Below, in pieces: positions 26,257-35,167 of a DNA stretch of 49,547 nucleotides (positions are counted from its first letter, which is position 1; each line of letters begins with the position of its first letter). A program made the translations under genes and the position numbers. Under the pieces are notes generated by a model. That model saw only the letters and a program-made list of their open reading frames with translations, was not told the origin of the DNA and made no database searches. Source of the stretch: Bradyrhizobium pachyrhizi. Lineage in GTDB: Bacteria > Pseudomonadota > Alphaproteobacteria > Rhizobiales > Xanthobacteraceae. Location of the stretch: positions 10,465 through 60,011 of the forward strand of contig NZ_LFIQ01000112.1 of the NCBI RefSeq assembly GCF_001189245.1, read 5' to 3'.

Positions 26257-27816
26257 ATGTCCACGGAAATCGAAAAGGCCGGACCCGATAAGGTTCACGC
26301 CAGCCAGGGCCAGTCGTCGATTGATAGACGAGTTCTCATGAAGGGCATTGCTGCGACGACGTTGGTCGGCGCAGGTCTGACCAACGGCAGGTCGGCACAT
26401 GCAGGTAACGAGGCCCATGAATTGGGCGTTCGCGCTGCTGCTTTGGCAATCAAAAATGGTACGACTACCTCCGAGGAGCTTGCGACCAGGCTGCTGCGCC
26501 GCGCCCGTGAACATTCAGATCTGGACGCCTTCATCACCATCGACGAGGCAGTGGTACTGCGGGCCGCAAAGGCCGCGGATAACGACCGGGCCGCGGGTAA
26601 GTCCGCACCGCTCCTCGGTGTGCCTCTGTCTGTGAAAGACAGCTACATGACGCGGGATCTTCCGACGACTTTCGGAACCGCGGTCTTGAACAATTTCAGG
26701 CCCAGTCAGGATGCGCCCGTCGTACAATCCGTCAGAGATGCCGGAGGTCTTGTGTTCGGCAAGAACAATCTCGTGGAGATGTCGTACGGCTTGACGGGGG
26801 CCAATTCACATCACGGACAACCCCGAAATCCTTACAACAAGGCTCACGTGACCGGCGGATCGTCGAGCGGCGTGGCAGCTTCGGTGGCCGCCCGTCTGGT
26901 TCCGGCCGCGCTTGGCGGAGATACCGTTGGTTCAATCCGCGTTCCTGCATCACTCTGCGGAGTGGTGGGTTTTAAGCCGACGCAGGGCCGTTGGTCCGGC
27001 GATCTCGTTGCTCCAATCTCAGGTACGCTGGACACGACCGGCGTCCTGGCGCGGAGTGTCGGCGACTGCGCGTATATCGACGCGGTCGTTACCAAGGCGT
27101 CACTTGCCACACCGAAGGATCGGGTCGACCTAAAAGGCATCAAGCTCGGATATGCGCCGAAGGTTCACCTCGATGTGGCCGACGCTGACGTCGAGAAGCT
27201 GTTCCGGGAAACGCTCTCAAAGCTGAAAGATGCGGGTGCTGAAATTGTTGAAATAGACCTCGGGCAAGATTTCTCCGCGATTGCAGAACGATCAACTTGG
27301 GGGATCTTCTTTCACGAGACAAAGCCGGCGATCTCAGATTTCCTGAAGAAAAACAACGTGCCAGTTACGTTTGAGCAAATCTATGAGGATCTCACGCCGC
27401 AGATCAAAGACGGGTGGTCAACATTTGTCTTGCCAACGGGCGCACAATACTTCGGCGAAGAGGCCTATCAGAGTTTCATGAAGCAAGACCGACCAGAACT
27501 TAAGCGGCGCTATCGCGAGACGTTTGCACAAGTGGATGCGCTCGTGTTCCCCACAACGCCCTGTACAGCTCCGCGCATTGACACTCAATGGGAGTTTCCC
27601 GTCGCCGGTAAGAAGACGCTCTTCACCGTTCTTGCGAGAAATACGTTTGCGGCCAATTGCGCAGAACTGCCCGGCATTAGCATTCCCATGGGATTAGCCG
27701 CGAATAATCTGCCCGTCGGCCTGGAGTTAGACGCAGGAACCGGTCGCGATTCAAGCTTGCTTGAGATCGCGCAGCGCGTTGAGGCTGTCGTCGGCTCTAT
27801 CTCTGGCCCGGCGTAA
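26257..27816 (+). CDS. Tat-exported amidase signature hydrolase (amidase 2)
   Basis: This 519-residue amidase-signature enzyme has the triad Lys127 (GVPLSVKDS), Ser202 (GGSSSG) and Ser226 (GGDTVGSIR), with the same 75 and 24 spacings as GatA. Unlike amidases 1 and 3 it has an N-terminal twin-arginine signal: DRRVLMK (Arg24-Arg25), then a hydrophobic stretch and a likely cleavage after AHA (residues 47-49). It should therefore act in the periplasm. AAAGGGAG just upstream supports ATG 26257; 26209 is an in-frame alternative. It is homologous to amidases 1 and 3 over its length but clearly more divergent. It could make the acid that the binding proteins then capture. Confidence 0.92.
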   Translation: MSTEIEKAGPDKVHASQGQSSIDRRVLMKGIAATTLVGAGLTNGRSAHAGNEAHELGVRAAALAIKNGTTTSEELATRLLRRAREHSDLDAFITIDEAVVLRAAKAADNDRAAGKSAPLLGVPLSVKDSYMTRDLPTTFGTAVLNNFRPSQDAPVVQSVRDAGGLVFGKNNLVEMSYGLTGANSHHGQPRNPYNKAHVTGGSSSGVAASVAARLVPAALGGDTVGSIRVPASLCGVVGFKPTQGRWSGDLVAPISGTLDTTGVLARSVGDCAYIDAVVTKASLATPKDRVDLKGIKLGYAPKVHLDVADADVEKLFRETLSKLKDAGAEIVEIDLGQDFSAIAERSTWGIFFHETKPAISDFLKKNNVPVTFEQIYEDLTPQIKDGWSTFVLPTGAQYFGEEAYQSFMKQDRPELKRRYRETFAQVDALVFPTTPCTAPRIDTQWEFPVAGKKTLFTVLARNTFAANCAELPGISIPMGLAANNLPVGLELDAGTGRDSSLLEIAQRVEAVVGSISGPA

Positions 27817-27865
27817 TAGAACGCGGCTGTCGCCGATGTGCCAGGAGGGGAGGTGGCTATTATTG

Positions 27866-27888
27866 GCCGCCTCCACACATGCATGTCT
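27866..27888 (+). repeat. 23-bp repeat downstream of amidase 2 (copy 2)
   Basis: This is the reverse complement of 7965-7987, identical over 23 bases and similar back to 27841. In transcript sense the arms GGAGGTGGC (27847-27857 region) and GCCGCCTCC can form a 9-bp stem with one G-U pair around TATTATTG. It begins about 30 bases beyond the amidase 2 stop and could be a terminator or processing hairpin. The motif also contains the palindrome ACATGCATGT. Confidence 0.55.
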
Positions 27889-28014
27889 TTGTCGATGCCG
27901 AGCGAACAGTTGCGTGATGTAGAGCCGCGGGTCGGATCGCGCAGTGTTCTATCCATCGCGGCAAGTAACGAACTGAATAAAGTTGACTCATCTTAGGAGA
28001 CCTGGAGGCGAATG

Positions 28015-29175
28015 ATGCGCAAGAGTGGAGCTCACAACTTTCCAACAATGGATCGTGTTGTTTATGGGAAGCCGGCGTCAGACGCCCTGAGTGACGAGGC
28101 CGAGCGGCTCAACGCCCAGCGTGTGTTTCTTATCGTTAGTCGGACGCTAAATACTCAAACCGACGAGATCGAGAGAATCCGTCTGAAATTGGGCGCGCGA
28201 CATGCAACAACTATCGACGGTATTGCTCAACATACAACACGCAAAGAGGCAGCCAAAGTCGCTCTAGAGGCTAAGTCTGCCAAAGCAGATCTGATTGTCG
28301 CTGTTGGTGGAGGCTCCGCTGTCGACCTTGCCAAGATTGTCATCATGGCGATGGAGCACGACATCCGCGACGAAGCTGGCTTCGATCAATTTGCCATTGC
28401 TCCCGGAATGAGTTCCTCGCCATTCCGAGCACCTCGGGTCCGGCAGATCGCCATTCCGTCAACCCTGAACGGGGGCGAGTACAATGCTGCGGCTCTTGTG
28501 ACCGATGAGCGCAATAAGCTGAAGCAGATCTTCATGCATCCTGAGATGATGCCGATTTCCATCATTTTGGATCCGTTCCTCACTCGTCACACACCGTCGA
28601 ATCTTTGGATGGGGTCGGGGACCCGTGCCATGGATCACGGTATCGAGGCCCTGTGCTCTCCGGCCGGCGACCCCCTAGCTGATGAAGTCGTCCTGGCTGG
28701 CATTCGGATATTGCGAGAAGGAATGCTTCGGACGTTAGATAATCCCGGTGATATCGAGGCGCGCCGGCTATCTCAGTATGGCTCCTGGCTCTCGGCTTTT
28801 GGACTGCAAGCCCGTATCCCGATGGGGGCAAGTCACGGCATCGGTCACGTACTCGGCGGCACTTTTGATGTGCCTCACTATTACTGCACGCCCGTGATTA
28901 TGCCGAGCGTTCTCCGCTACAACGCCCCGTTCACCGAAGACGCTCAGATGCGGTTGGCGACCGCTCTGGGTGCTCCGGGTGAGCCTGCAGGTGATGCATT
29001 TGCACAGTTTACGAGCAAGCTTGGGCTACCCAGTCGACTTTCCGATGTGGGTATCACCGAAGACAAGTTCGAGCAGATTAGCAAGATCGCGATCAAACAC
29101 CGCTTTGTTCAAGCGAACCCGCGTCCTTTCAAGAATGAGGCAGAGATCGTCGATCTGTTGCGCATGGCGGCTTAG
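28015..29175 (+). CDS. Iron-type alcohol dehydrogenase, maleylacetate-reductase-like
   Basis: This 386-residue type III (iron-containing) dehydrogenase has NAD-binding GGGSAVD (residues 98-104). Three metal-ligand His positions are kept (208, 274, 288) plus His278 in SHGIGHVLGG. The first metal ligand, normally Asp four residues before the first His, is Arg204 (GTRAMDHG). Loss of that Asp is a known feature of maleylacetate reductases, and the FDVPHYYC segment also points to that group. It would reduce a keto or enol acid with NAD(P)H. TGGAGG six bases before ATG 28015 fits better than ATG 28012. It forms an operon with the binding protein 36 bases downstream. Confidence 0.85.
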   Translation: MRKSGAHNFPTMDRVVYGKPASDALSDEAERLNAQRVFLIVSRTLNTQTDEIERIRLKLGARHATTIDGIAQHTTRKEAAKVALEAKSAKADLIVAVGGGSAVDLAKIVIMAMEHDIRDEAGFDQFAIAPGMSSSPFRAPRVRQIAIPSTLNGGEYNAAALVTDERNKLKQIFMHPEMMPISIILDPFLTRHTPSNLWMGSGTRAMDHGIEALCSPAGDPLADEVVLAGIRILREGMLRTLDNPGDIEARRLSQYGSWLSAFGLQARIPMGASHGIGHVLGGTFDVPHYYCTPVIMPSVLRYNAPFTEDAQMRLATALGAPGEPAGDAFAQFTSKLGLPSRLSDVGITEDKFEQISKIAIKHRFVQANPRPFKNEAEIVDLLRMAA

Positions 29176-29211
29176 CCGAATGCCAAATGTAACGAGGGAA
29201 GGAACTATTTT

Positions 29212-30414
29212 ATGAAAGCAACTCTTCAAGTAGCGCTCGCAGCAGCATTCGTGGTGGTGGCGACGCCTGTGCTTGCAGATGATCCCATCGGGGTCACTGC
29301 AACGGAGATCAAGGTTGGTGGCATCTTTCCATATGGCGGCCCGGCATCGTCCTTGGGGCTTATTGGGAGGGCCGTCACTGCATACGTCAAGCAAGTCAAC
29401 GATGCGGGTGGTATCAATCACCGAAAGGTAAACTACATCTCGTACGATGATGCGTACAGTCCTCCGAAAGCTGTCGAGCACGCACGCAAGCTTATTGAGA
29501 ACGATGAAGTCGCCTTCATGTTTAGCCAACTAGGTACGCCCGGGAATACTGCAACCGCAAAATATTTGACGGCGAAGAAAGTGCCGACGCTTGGAATCAT
29601 CAGTGGGTCGGCCAAATTCACCAACGTGAAGGAGTTTCCCCTAACAACGACCAGTCTTGTAAGTTTTGATACGGAAGGAAAAATCTACGCGAAGTACCTT
29701 CTTAGTACGCTGCCGAATGGAAAGTACGGAATTCTGTACCAGAACGATGACCTTGGTAAGGACTACGTCAAGGCGTTCCAAAGCGTCTTGAAGGAAGACT
29801 TTGAAAAGAAGGTGACGGCGGTCGCTTATGAGATCACTAGTCCCACCATCGAGTCGCAAATTGTCGCGCTTCGCAGCGCAAATGTTGACGCGCTATTTGT
29901 GGCCGGTACCCCGAAGTTTGCTGCACAGGCTATCCGAAAGACAGCTGAACTGGGGTGGAAGCCAACGATCATGCTCAATTATCCATCGAGCTCCGTGGGC
30001 GGTACGCTTAAACCTGCCGGATTGGACGTGTCCGTTGGTGTTGTCGCTGGAACCGTCCTCAAAGATCCTACTGACTCGAGGTGGGACGATGATCAGGGGA
30101 TAAAGGACTACAAGGAATTTCTTGCCAAATATATGCCTGGTGCTGACATCTCTGACACAAACTACCTTGTGGGATACACGCAGGGTATCCTGCTCGAAAA
30201 GATCATCGAACTGTGCGGGAATGATCTATCTCGCGAAAACATCATCAAGCAAGCCAAAAGTCTGAAAGCTCTGGTGCTGCCGACACTAATGCCAGGCATC
30301 ACCGTTACTACCACTGAAGCCAGTAATATGAATTTCACACAGATGCAGTTGCAGCGTTGGACCGGATCTCGCTGGGAACAAGTTAGCGATGTTCTTCGCG
30401 CCGATTCGGAATGA
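29212..30414 (+). CDS. ABC substrate-binding protein (Liv type), orphan 2
   Basis: This 400-residue periplasmic binding protein has a Sec signal peptide cut near VLADD (about residue 23). It has the shared motif ISYDDAYSPPKAVEHARKL and is a paralogue of the proteins at 23645 and 40190. It follows the dehydrogenase gene by 36 bases and is followed by a strong terminator, so the two form a closed transcription unit without permease genes. The ligand is unknown but probably related to those of its paralogues. Confidence 0.9.
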   Translation: MKATLQVALAAAFVVVATPVLADDPIGVTATEIKVGGIFPYGGPASSLGLIGRAVTAYVKQVNDAGGINHRKVNYISYDDAYSPPKAVEHARKLIENDEVAFMFSQLGTPGNTATAKYLTAKKVPTLGIISGSAKFTNVKEFPLTTTSLVSFDTEGKIYAKYLLSTLPNGKYGILYQNDDLGKDYVKAFQSVLKEDFEKKVTAVAYEITSPTIESQIVALRSANVDALFVAGTPKFAAQAIRKTAELGWKPTIMLNYPSSSVGGTLKPAGLDVSVGVVAGTVLKDPTDSRWDDDQGIKDYKEFLAKYMPGADISDTNYLVGYTQGILLEKIIELCGNDLSRENIIKQAKSLKALVLPTLMPGITVTTTEASNMNFTQMQLQRWTGSRWEQVSDVLRADSE

Positions 30415-30422
30415 TCACGAGT

Positions 30423-30457
30423 GGGCCGCGATCAGCCGGATCGCGGCCCTTCCTTCT
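30423..30457 (+). terminator. Intrinsic terminator after orphan-2 binding protein
   Basis: GGGCCGCGATC and GATCGCGGCCC form a perfect 11-bp stem around a 5-base loop (AGCCG), followed by TTCCTTCT. It starts 9 bases after the stop codon. Confidence 0.85.
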
Positions 30458-30563
30458 ATTCACGTGAGCAGCCGAGCACGAGCTGCGTGGAATTCCAGCC
30501 TGCGGAGACATCGCTTGCGCGGCCCTGCTGATGCGAGATTCTCAGGACTGCGCAGAGCGTAGG

Positions 30564-32018
30564 TCATAGTGTCGGTGCTGGGAGCTCGCCCACGATAGCT
30601 TGCACGCGTCGGCCTATCTCAAGAAGTGTTCGGTCGTTACCGGAGGCACTGTCGATCTCCAGGCCAATTGGAAGGCCCGCGCTCGAGAGACCGATCGGGA
30701 TGTTGATGCCCGGCAGTCCGGCTCCGCTAGTTGGGATAGTGTTTTTCGAAAGTGTCAGATCCGTCGCCTCCTTATCAGCAATCTTAAAGCTTGACTGCTC
30801 GTCAATCCGCGGTGCCGGGCAAGGCGTCGTAGGGAAGATGTGCGCGATGGAATCATTTTGAATAAGCGCATTAGCTAACCGCCGCTGCAGCTCCGGTCGA
30901 TCGATCATTAGTAGTTTTCTGAAAGCCTCGTCAGAGATATAGCCAGCTCCCGTTGGTAAGACGAGATGGCTCCACGCTCCCTTAAGTTCCGGCTTGAGCG
31001 CGTCGTGGATATCCTCAAACGATACTGGAAGATGATTGTCAGTAAGAAACGTCGAAATCGCTTTATGAGTTTCGCGGAACATGATCGCCCACGTCAAATT
31101 TCCCGCGAGCTCAGAGAAGTCGTCGCCGAGATCGACCTCCAATACCGCGGCGCCGGCCTCCCTCAGCGCCCTTAGCGTTTCTCTGAACCGAGCTTCAACC
31201 TCCGGATCGATCCAGTCAAGGTACTGCCGGGGGGCGTAGATAAACCTTGTTCCTTTGAGATCAGATCGGTCGTAGGTCGGGAGTGCAGAAGAATTGGTAA
31301 CGATCTGGTCAATCAGCGCGCAATCTTCTGCCTTGCGAGCAAGAACACCAGTCGTATCGAGGGTATCCGCGATCGGAGCGACCCGTGTGACTGGCCATCT
31401 TCCCGTAGTAGGCTTGAATCCGACTACGCCGCAGAGGGATGCAGGCACTCGGATCGAACCAATGGTATCGCCGCCGAGTGAGGCTGGAACGATGCGTGCG
31501 GCAACGGATGCTCCCGATCCGCTGGATGACCCACCGGAGACGTGCTCGAGGCCATACGGGTTCTTCACTTGCTCGAAGTGGAGGTTGTGCCCTACCAGAC
31601 CGTATGACATTTCTACGAGGTTGTTTTTCCCAAAAACAATCCCGCCAGCATTCTTAATCGCCTGGACAGTTTCAGCATCGTCGCTGGGAACGTAATCCTT
31701 CAGTAGCTTTAACCCGAGTGATGTAGGGAGTCCGCGCGTTGCGTAACTGTCCTTAACTCCAATCGGGACGCCAAGAAGTGGAGCTCTAGAACTGAGCCCG
31801 GCGGCGCGCGCCTTGTCCGCGTCCCTGGCCGCGGACAGAACGGAAATTTCGTCGATCGTGATAAAGGAGTTGAGAGTGGCGTATTTCTTAGCCTGCTTCA
31901 GCAGCCCGGAAGTGTAGGCCTCGGATGTAGTCTCACCGTTTCGGATCGAAGCTGCGGCTTCCGCCAGACCAAGTTCTGTCAGCTCAGTGCTCGAAGCGGC
32001 GGTTGCGGTTGATGACAC
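30564..32018 (-). CDS. Amidase signature family hydrolase (amidase 3)
   Basis: This 484-residue amidase-signature enzyme is collinear with amidase 1 without length change and is its close paralogue. The triad Lys89, Ser164 and Ser188 is at identical positions, and GGSSSGSGA and GGDTIGSIR are intact. No signal peptide is seen, so it is cytoplasmic. It differs from amidase 1 mainly in substrate-facing loops (for example around residues 205-215 and 245-255), which may indicate a shifted substrate range. The upstream region shares a GATC-centred palindromic motif with amidase 1 and the MATE gene. It is transcribed toward, and insulated by, the terminator at 30423. Confidence 0.9.
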   Translation of the reverse strand: MSSTATAASSTELTELGLAEAAASIRNGETTSEAYTSGLLKQAKKYATLNSFITIDEISVLSAARDADKARAAGLSSRAPLLGVPIGVKDSYATRGLPTSLGLKLLKDYVPSDDAETVQAIKNAGGIVFGKNNLVEMSYGLVGHNLHFEQVKNPYGLEHVSGGSSSGSGASVAARIVPASLGGDTIGSIRVPASLCGVVGFKPTTGRWPVTRVAPIADTLDTTGVLARKAEDCALIDQIVTNSSALPTYDRSDLKGTRFIYAPRQYLDWIDPEVEARFRETLRALREAGAAVLEVDLGDDFSELAGNLTWAIMFRETHKAISTFLTDNHLPVSFEDIHDALKPELKGAWSHLVLPTGAGYISDEAFRKLLMIDRPELQRRLANALIQNDSIAHIFPTTPCPAPRIDEQSSFKIADKEATDLTLSKNTIPTSGAGLPGINIPIGLSSAGLPIGLEIDSASGNDRTLLEIGRRVQAIVGELPAPTL

Positions 32019-32054
32019 GTTTTTTCTCCAGCGTGACTAGCCATTGTGCTAATT

Positions 32055-32085
32055 AGATCATCTAACATAAAAGCATGATCATAAT
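32055..32085. promoter_or_regulatory. Palindromic operator candidate upstream of amidase 3
   Basis: TAAAAGCATGATCATAAT (32068-32085) matches the amidase 1 site at 16 of 18 positions. A second GATC-centred element, AGATCATCTA, lies at 32055-32064, with centres 21 bases apart (19 at amidase 1). The main palindrome is 56 bases upstream of the start codon, nearly the same distance as at the other two promoters. Confidence 0.55.
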
Positions 32086-32543
32086 ACAATAGTTAATTGG
32101 CGAAGATTGGCGTCGTGTTCGAACCTTTATTCACGAGTGCCCAGACGGTGTTCGTTCAAATCCCGCTTGCGGTTAGACACAGCCGGATGCCGCTCCAGGA
32201 GGAGCGTTGTATTAGACGTCCCCAATGACGGTTGCGCGACCGCGACGGCCTGGTAGCTGAGCGAGGAGCGAAAATGAGAAGGGACGGTGCTGCGCCCAAG
32301 GACGGGACCATGGCTTGTGTCGCAGTTGCCGCATTGAAGCGGTAAACGACAACGCCCAGCTCAGCAAACAAACACCGGCATACGCCTTTCGAAGAAGCCG
32401 ATCAGGTAAGGATGGTCACCTGGTTGAGCATCGCGTGGTCTGACCACAGCAGAGGGCAAGCAGCACGCCAAAGCTCAGCAGGCACAACTGCCAATCTCAT
32501 CTCTCGAATTACGAGGGCCATGCTTGCGTCCACATGACGTCTC
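32086..32543. other. Gene-free stretch between amidase 3 and the SDR gene
   Basis: About 460 bases with no convincing gene on either strand. A T-arm-like string, GTTCGTTCAAATCCCGC (near 32149-32165), is present, but the rest of a tRNA cloverleaf is not. No terminator for the SDR gene was recognised. Confidence 0.45.
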
Positions 32544-33341
32544 TCAGTGCCGGCCGCCGGCTTCGCGCATCGCCGCTTGGATCTTGGCCATTCCGCCGAT
32601 CCAGCGATCGTAATTCTCGGTCTTCTTGCGCATGTAACCGAGCACTTGCGGATGCGGTAGAATCAGGAATTTCTCCTGCTCGATGCCATTGAGAGCGTCC
32701 TGAGCCACCTGCTCCGGGCTCAAGTCACCATCGCCGGATTGGGGACCCTTGGGAATTGAATGAAGCATGTCGGTGTCGACGCCCTGAGGGCACAGGATCG
32801 AGACCTTTACGCCGTCAGCGCGATGCGAGATTGCGAGATTCTCCGCAAAGCCTACCGCGGCGTGCTTGGTTGTCGAATAGGCAGCGCTTCCGACCTGCGA
32901 TAGGAGGCCCGCGGCTGAGATGGTATTGAGGAAATAGCCGCCGCCACGAGCCTTCATGAGCGGAATCAAATGCCGCGCGGCGTAGACATGTGCCATGACG
33001 TGGATTGCCCAGCTTTGCGCCCAAGGCTCGTCGGACGACCCGCCGGCGTTGACTGCGATCGGATCGAAGCCGCTACCGATACCGGCATTAGAGCAGAACA
33101 ATGAGATGGGCCCGAATTGCTGTTCAGTCTGCTCGATGACGTGCTGGATGTCTGTCTCCCGCGCAACATCGCATTTGAAGGCGGCGCCGCCGATGGATGC
33201 GGCAACCGTTCTCGCGTTATCATGATTGATGTCGGCGACCACGACCTTGGCGGCGCCAGCACGATGAAACACTTCGCATAGCGACTTGCCAATGCCATTG
33301 CCGCCTCCGGTCACAACAACGACTTTGTCGCCAACCTGCAT
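32544..33341 (-). CDS. SDR family NAD(P)-dependent oxidoreductase
   Basis: This 265-residue classical short-chain dehydrogenase has cofactor motif TGGGNGIG (residues 11-18), SNAG (84-87) and catalytic Ser142, Tyr155 and Lys159 (YSTTK). The fourth catalytic residue, normally Asn in the NLMG-like helix, appears as His114 (AIHVMAHV), which is unusual. AAGGAG seven bases before ATG 33341 supports this start; a GTG directly before it is the alternative. It would interconvert a hydroxyacyl and a ketoacyl intermediate. In levulinate-type pathways an SDR makes the 4-hydroxyacyl-CoA that the kinase/dehydrogenase pair consumes; that role here is a guess. Confidence 0.88.
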   Translation of the reverse strand: MQVGDKVVVVTGGGNGIGKSLCEVFHRAGAAKVVVADINHDNARTVAASIGGAAFKCDVARETDIQHVIEQTEQQFGPISLFCSNAGIGSGFDPIAVNAGGSSDEPWAQSWAIHVMAHVYAARHLIPLMKARGGGYFLNTISAAGLLSQVGSAAYSTTKHAAVGFAENLAISHRADGVKVSILCPQGVDTDMLHSIPKGPQSGDGDLSPEQVAQDALNGIEQEKFLILPHPQVLGYMRKKTENYDRWIGGMAKIQAAMREAGGRH

Positions 33342-33653
33342 CACTGAACTCCTTCAATTCCGAGAAAAAATGACCTGTTCGAACTCTGCATGCCGAAGCC
33401 GAAGTTGGATGTTCGGGACGCGTTAGCGCAAGCCCGCGACGTAGTGGGAGACGCCCCATGGGACTATTGGTACCCGCCGACGGCGCGGATGACGAAAGCG
33501 GTGAATAGACCTGAGTGAGACACCAGGGGATCAATCGAAACATCGTCACAGGATGATCACCGGGTGAGCCGCCCGAGGCGTATCTCGTAAGCTGAAATCG
33601 GAAGCGCCTGGCCGATTTGTCGAGCAAAGTCCATTCAGTAAGCGGATCGTCGA
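33342..33653. other. Gene-free stretch between SDR and MATE genes
   Basis: About 310 bases; frames here lack family features. It should carry the SDR promoter, since the gene upstream on the same strand (MATE) ends 313 bases before the SDR start. Confidence 0.4.
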
Positions 33654-35114
33654 TCAGCGTGCTGGTGGACGCCAAATGGCGCGCGAAAGCATCAATGAGA
33701 CGCATATCGCAGCACTAACTACAATCGATATGGCGACCATGGTCGCGAGGACCGTCATCCCCGCATTGAGATATGCAACCGCAATCCAGCTGCCACCTGC
33801 ACCTATCCCCGTTTTAGCGATCGAGGCGACAAGCGGACGAATTGCCCGTCCTGTGCCTTGGGCAGCGAACGATATGACGAAGCCAAGTCCCAGGGCGCAG
33901 TAAGCGGGAGCGACGATCCGCAAATAGGTTGTGCCTTCACTAACTACGATCGGATCCGAACTAAACAAATTCAACCACATCGTAGGAAACGTGGCCACTG
34001 CCAAACCTATAGTCCCTGTAAGGAATGATCCCACAACTCCTCCGGTCCAACCGATCCTTCTTGCCCGAATAGTTTGGCCTGCTCCCATATTTATGCCGAC
34101 CATCGTCAATGTGGCGGTGCTGATACCAAAAAGGAGAGGTATCATGATGTAATCTAGCCTGGCGGCAATTCCGTATCCTGCGAGGGCGTGGGTTCCGAAC
34201 AGTCCGACCGCTCCCGTGATACAGATGACCGTGAGGTTAGCCAGCAACGCGTTCAAGGCAGTGGGAATCCCGACCTTCAGCATATCCAGGATTAGCCCGC
34301 CCCGTGGGCGGACTACTCGGAAAGACATGCCGGCACGCCCCGAGAGCATATAAGCAAGGAGGAATAGCGTTGCCGCGGCGTAATAGAGTCCAAAAGCGAG
34401 ACCGGCGCCGGCAATCCCAAGCGGAGGAAGCGAAAACAACCCGAAAATAAAGACCGGTGAAAGTGGGATCGTAACGATTGCGCCGATGAGCGTTACGAGT
34501 GCAGGGACTTTGACGTTGCCTGCTGCTCGAAGTGCCGCCGACTGTAGATTGACAATCCAGACCGGGATAGAGGCGGCGAAAAGATAGTTCGAGTAAGTGA
34601 CAGCAGCATCGAGCGCAGGTCCGCGGCCCCCCAACATTCGGTAGAGCGCCGGACCGCCCACAAACAGGGAGCCCGTGAACAGAGCGCCGACGAAAATGGC
34701 GAGCAAAACGGCATGAAAGAGTGCGTCGTCAGCGTCCTCCAAGCGCCCAGCGCCGATCGCGCGTGCGACCGTCGAAGCCACGCCGCTCCCGAGCCCCCCG
34801 TTTGACATCATGATCATTAGCATGAAGACAGGAAACACCAGCGCAGCTCCGGCAAGCGCGTCGGTCCCCAAAGAACCGACATAATATCCCTCTGCTATAT
34901 TTACCGCGGTTTGAGCAACCAGCACCGTCACCGTGGGCAGAGCTAATCTGAGAAGCGTGACCAATACGGGCCCGTAAAGAACCGCGTCGCGGCTATCCTT
35001 TGCCCGGTTATGGCTCGACGAATTCAGCTTTGCTCCGGTGGAGGCTGGCAGCGCAGCATTACCGACCGGCACCTCTAGTAATGGAGCGTCGCGATCTAGC
35101 ACATCGGTCGTCAT
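33654..35114 (-). CDS. MATE family efflux transporter
   Basis: This 486-residue inner-membrane protein has about twelve hydrophobic segments in two similar halves. It has the MATE/NorM look: LRLALPTVTVLVAQTAVNIA near the N-terminus and GGLGSGVASTVARAIGAG. The family exports organic cations and other toxic compounds using Na+ or H+ gradients. It is transcribed divergently from the TetR regulator 253 bases away, a classic repressor-efflux pair. The shared promoter carries the palindromic motif also found at amidases 1 and 3. It may export the amide, its amine product or a toxic intermediate. Confidence 0.9.
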   Translation of the reverse strand: MTTDVLDRDAPLLEVPVGNAALPASTGAKLNSSSHNRAKDSRDAVLYGPVLVTLLRLALPTVTVLVAQTAVNIAEGYYVGSLGTDALAGAALVFPVFMLMIMMSNGGLGSGVASTVARAIGAGRLEDADDALFHAVLLAIFVGALFTGSLFVGGPALYRMLGGRGPALDAAVTYSNYLFAASIPVWIVNLQSAALRAAGNVKVPALVTLIGAIVTIPLSPVFIFGLFSLPPLGIAGAGLAFGLYYAAATLFLLAYMLSGRAGMSFRVVRPRGGLILDMLKVGIPTALNALLANLTVICITGAVGLFGTHALAGYGIAARLDYIMIPLLFGISTATLTMVGINMGAGQTIRARRIGWTGGVVGSFLTGTIGLAVATFPTMWLNLFSSDPIVVSEGTTYLRIVAPAYCALGLGFVISFAAQGTGRAIRPLVASIAKTGIGAGGSWIAVAYLNAGMTVLATMVAISIVVSAAICVSLMLSRAIWRPPAR

Positions 35115-35167
35115 ATACTATTTACCTAAAAGTCGCTTGATGTTATAGAGTTGGATAATAATAAAAT

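Noticed and set aside
32149..32165. A tRNA T-arm-like string (GTTCGTTCAAATCCCGC)
   Set aside because: No matching acceptor stem, D-arm or anticodon arm could be assembled around it.
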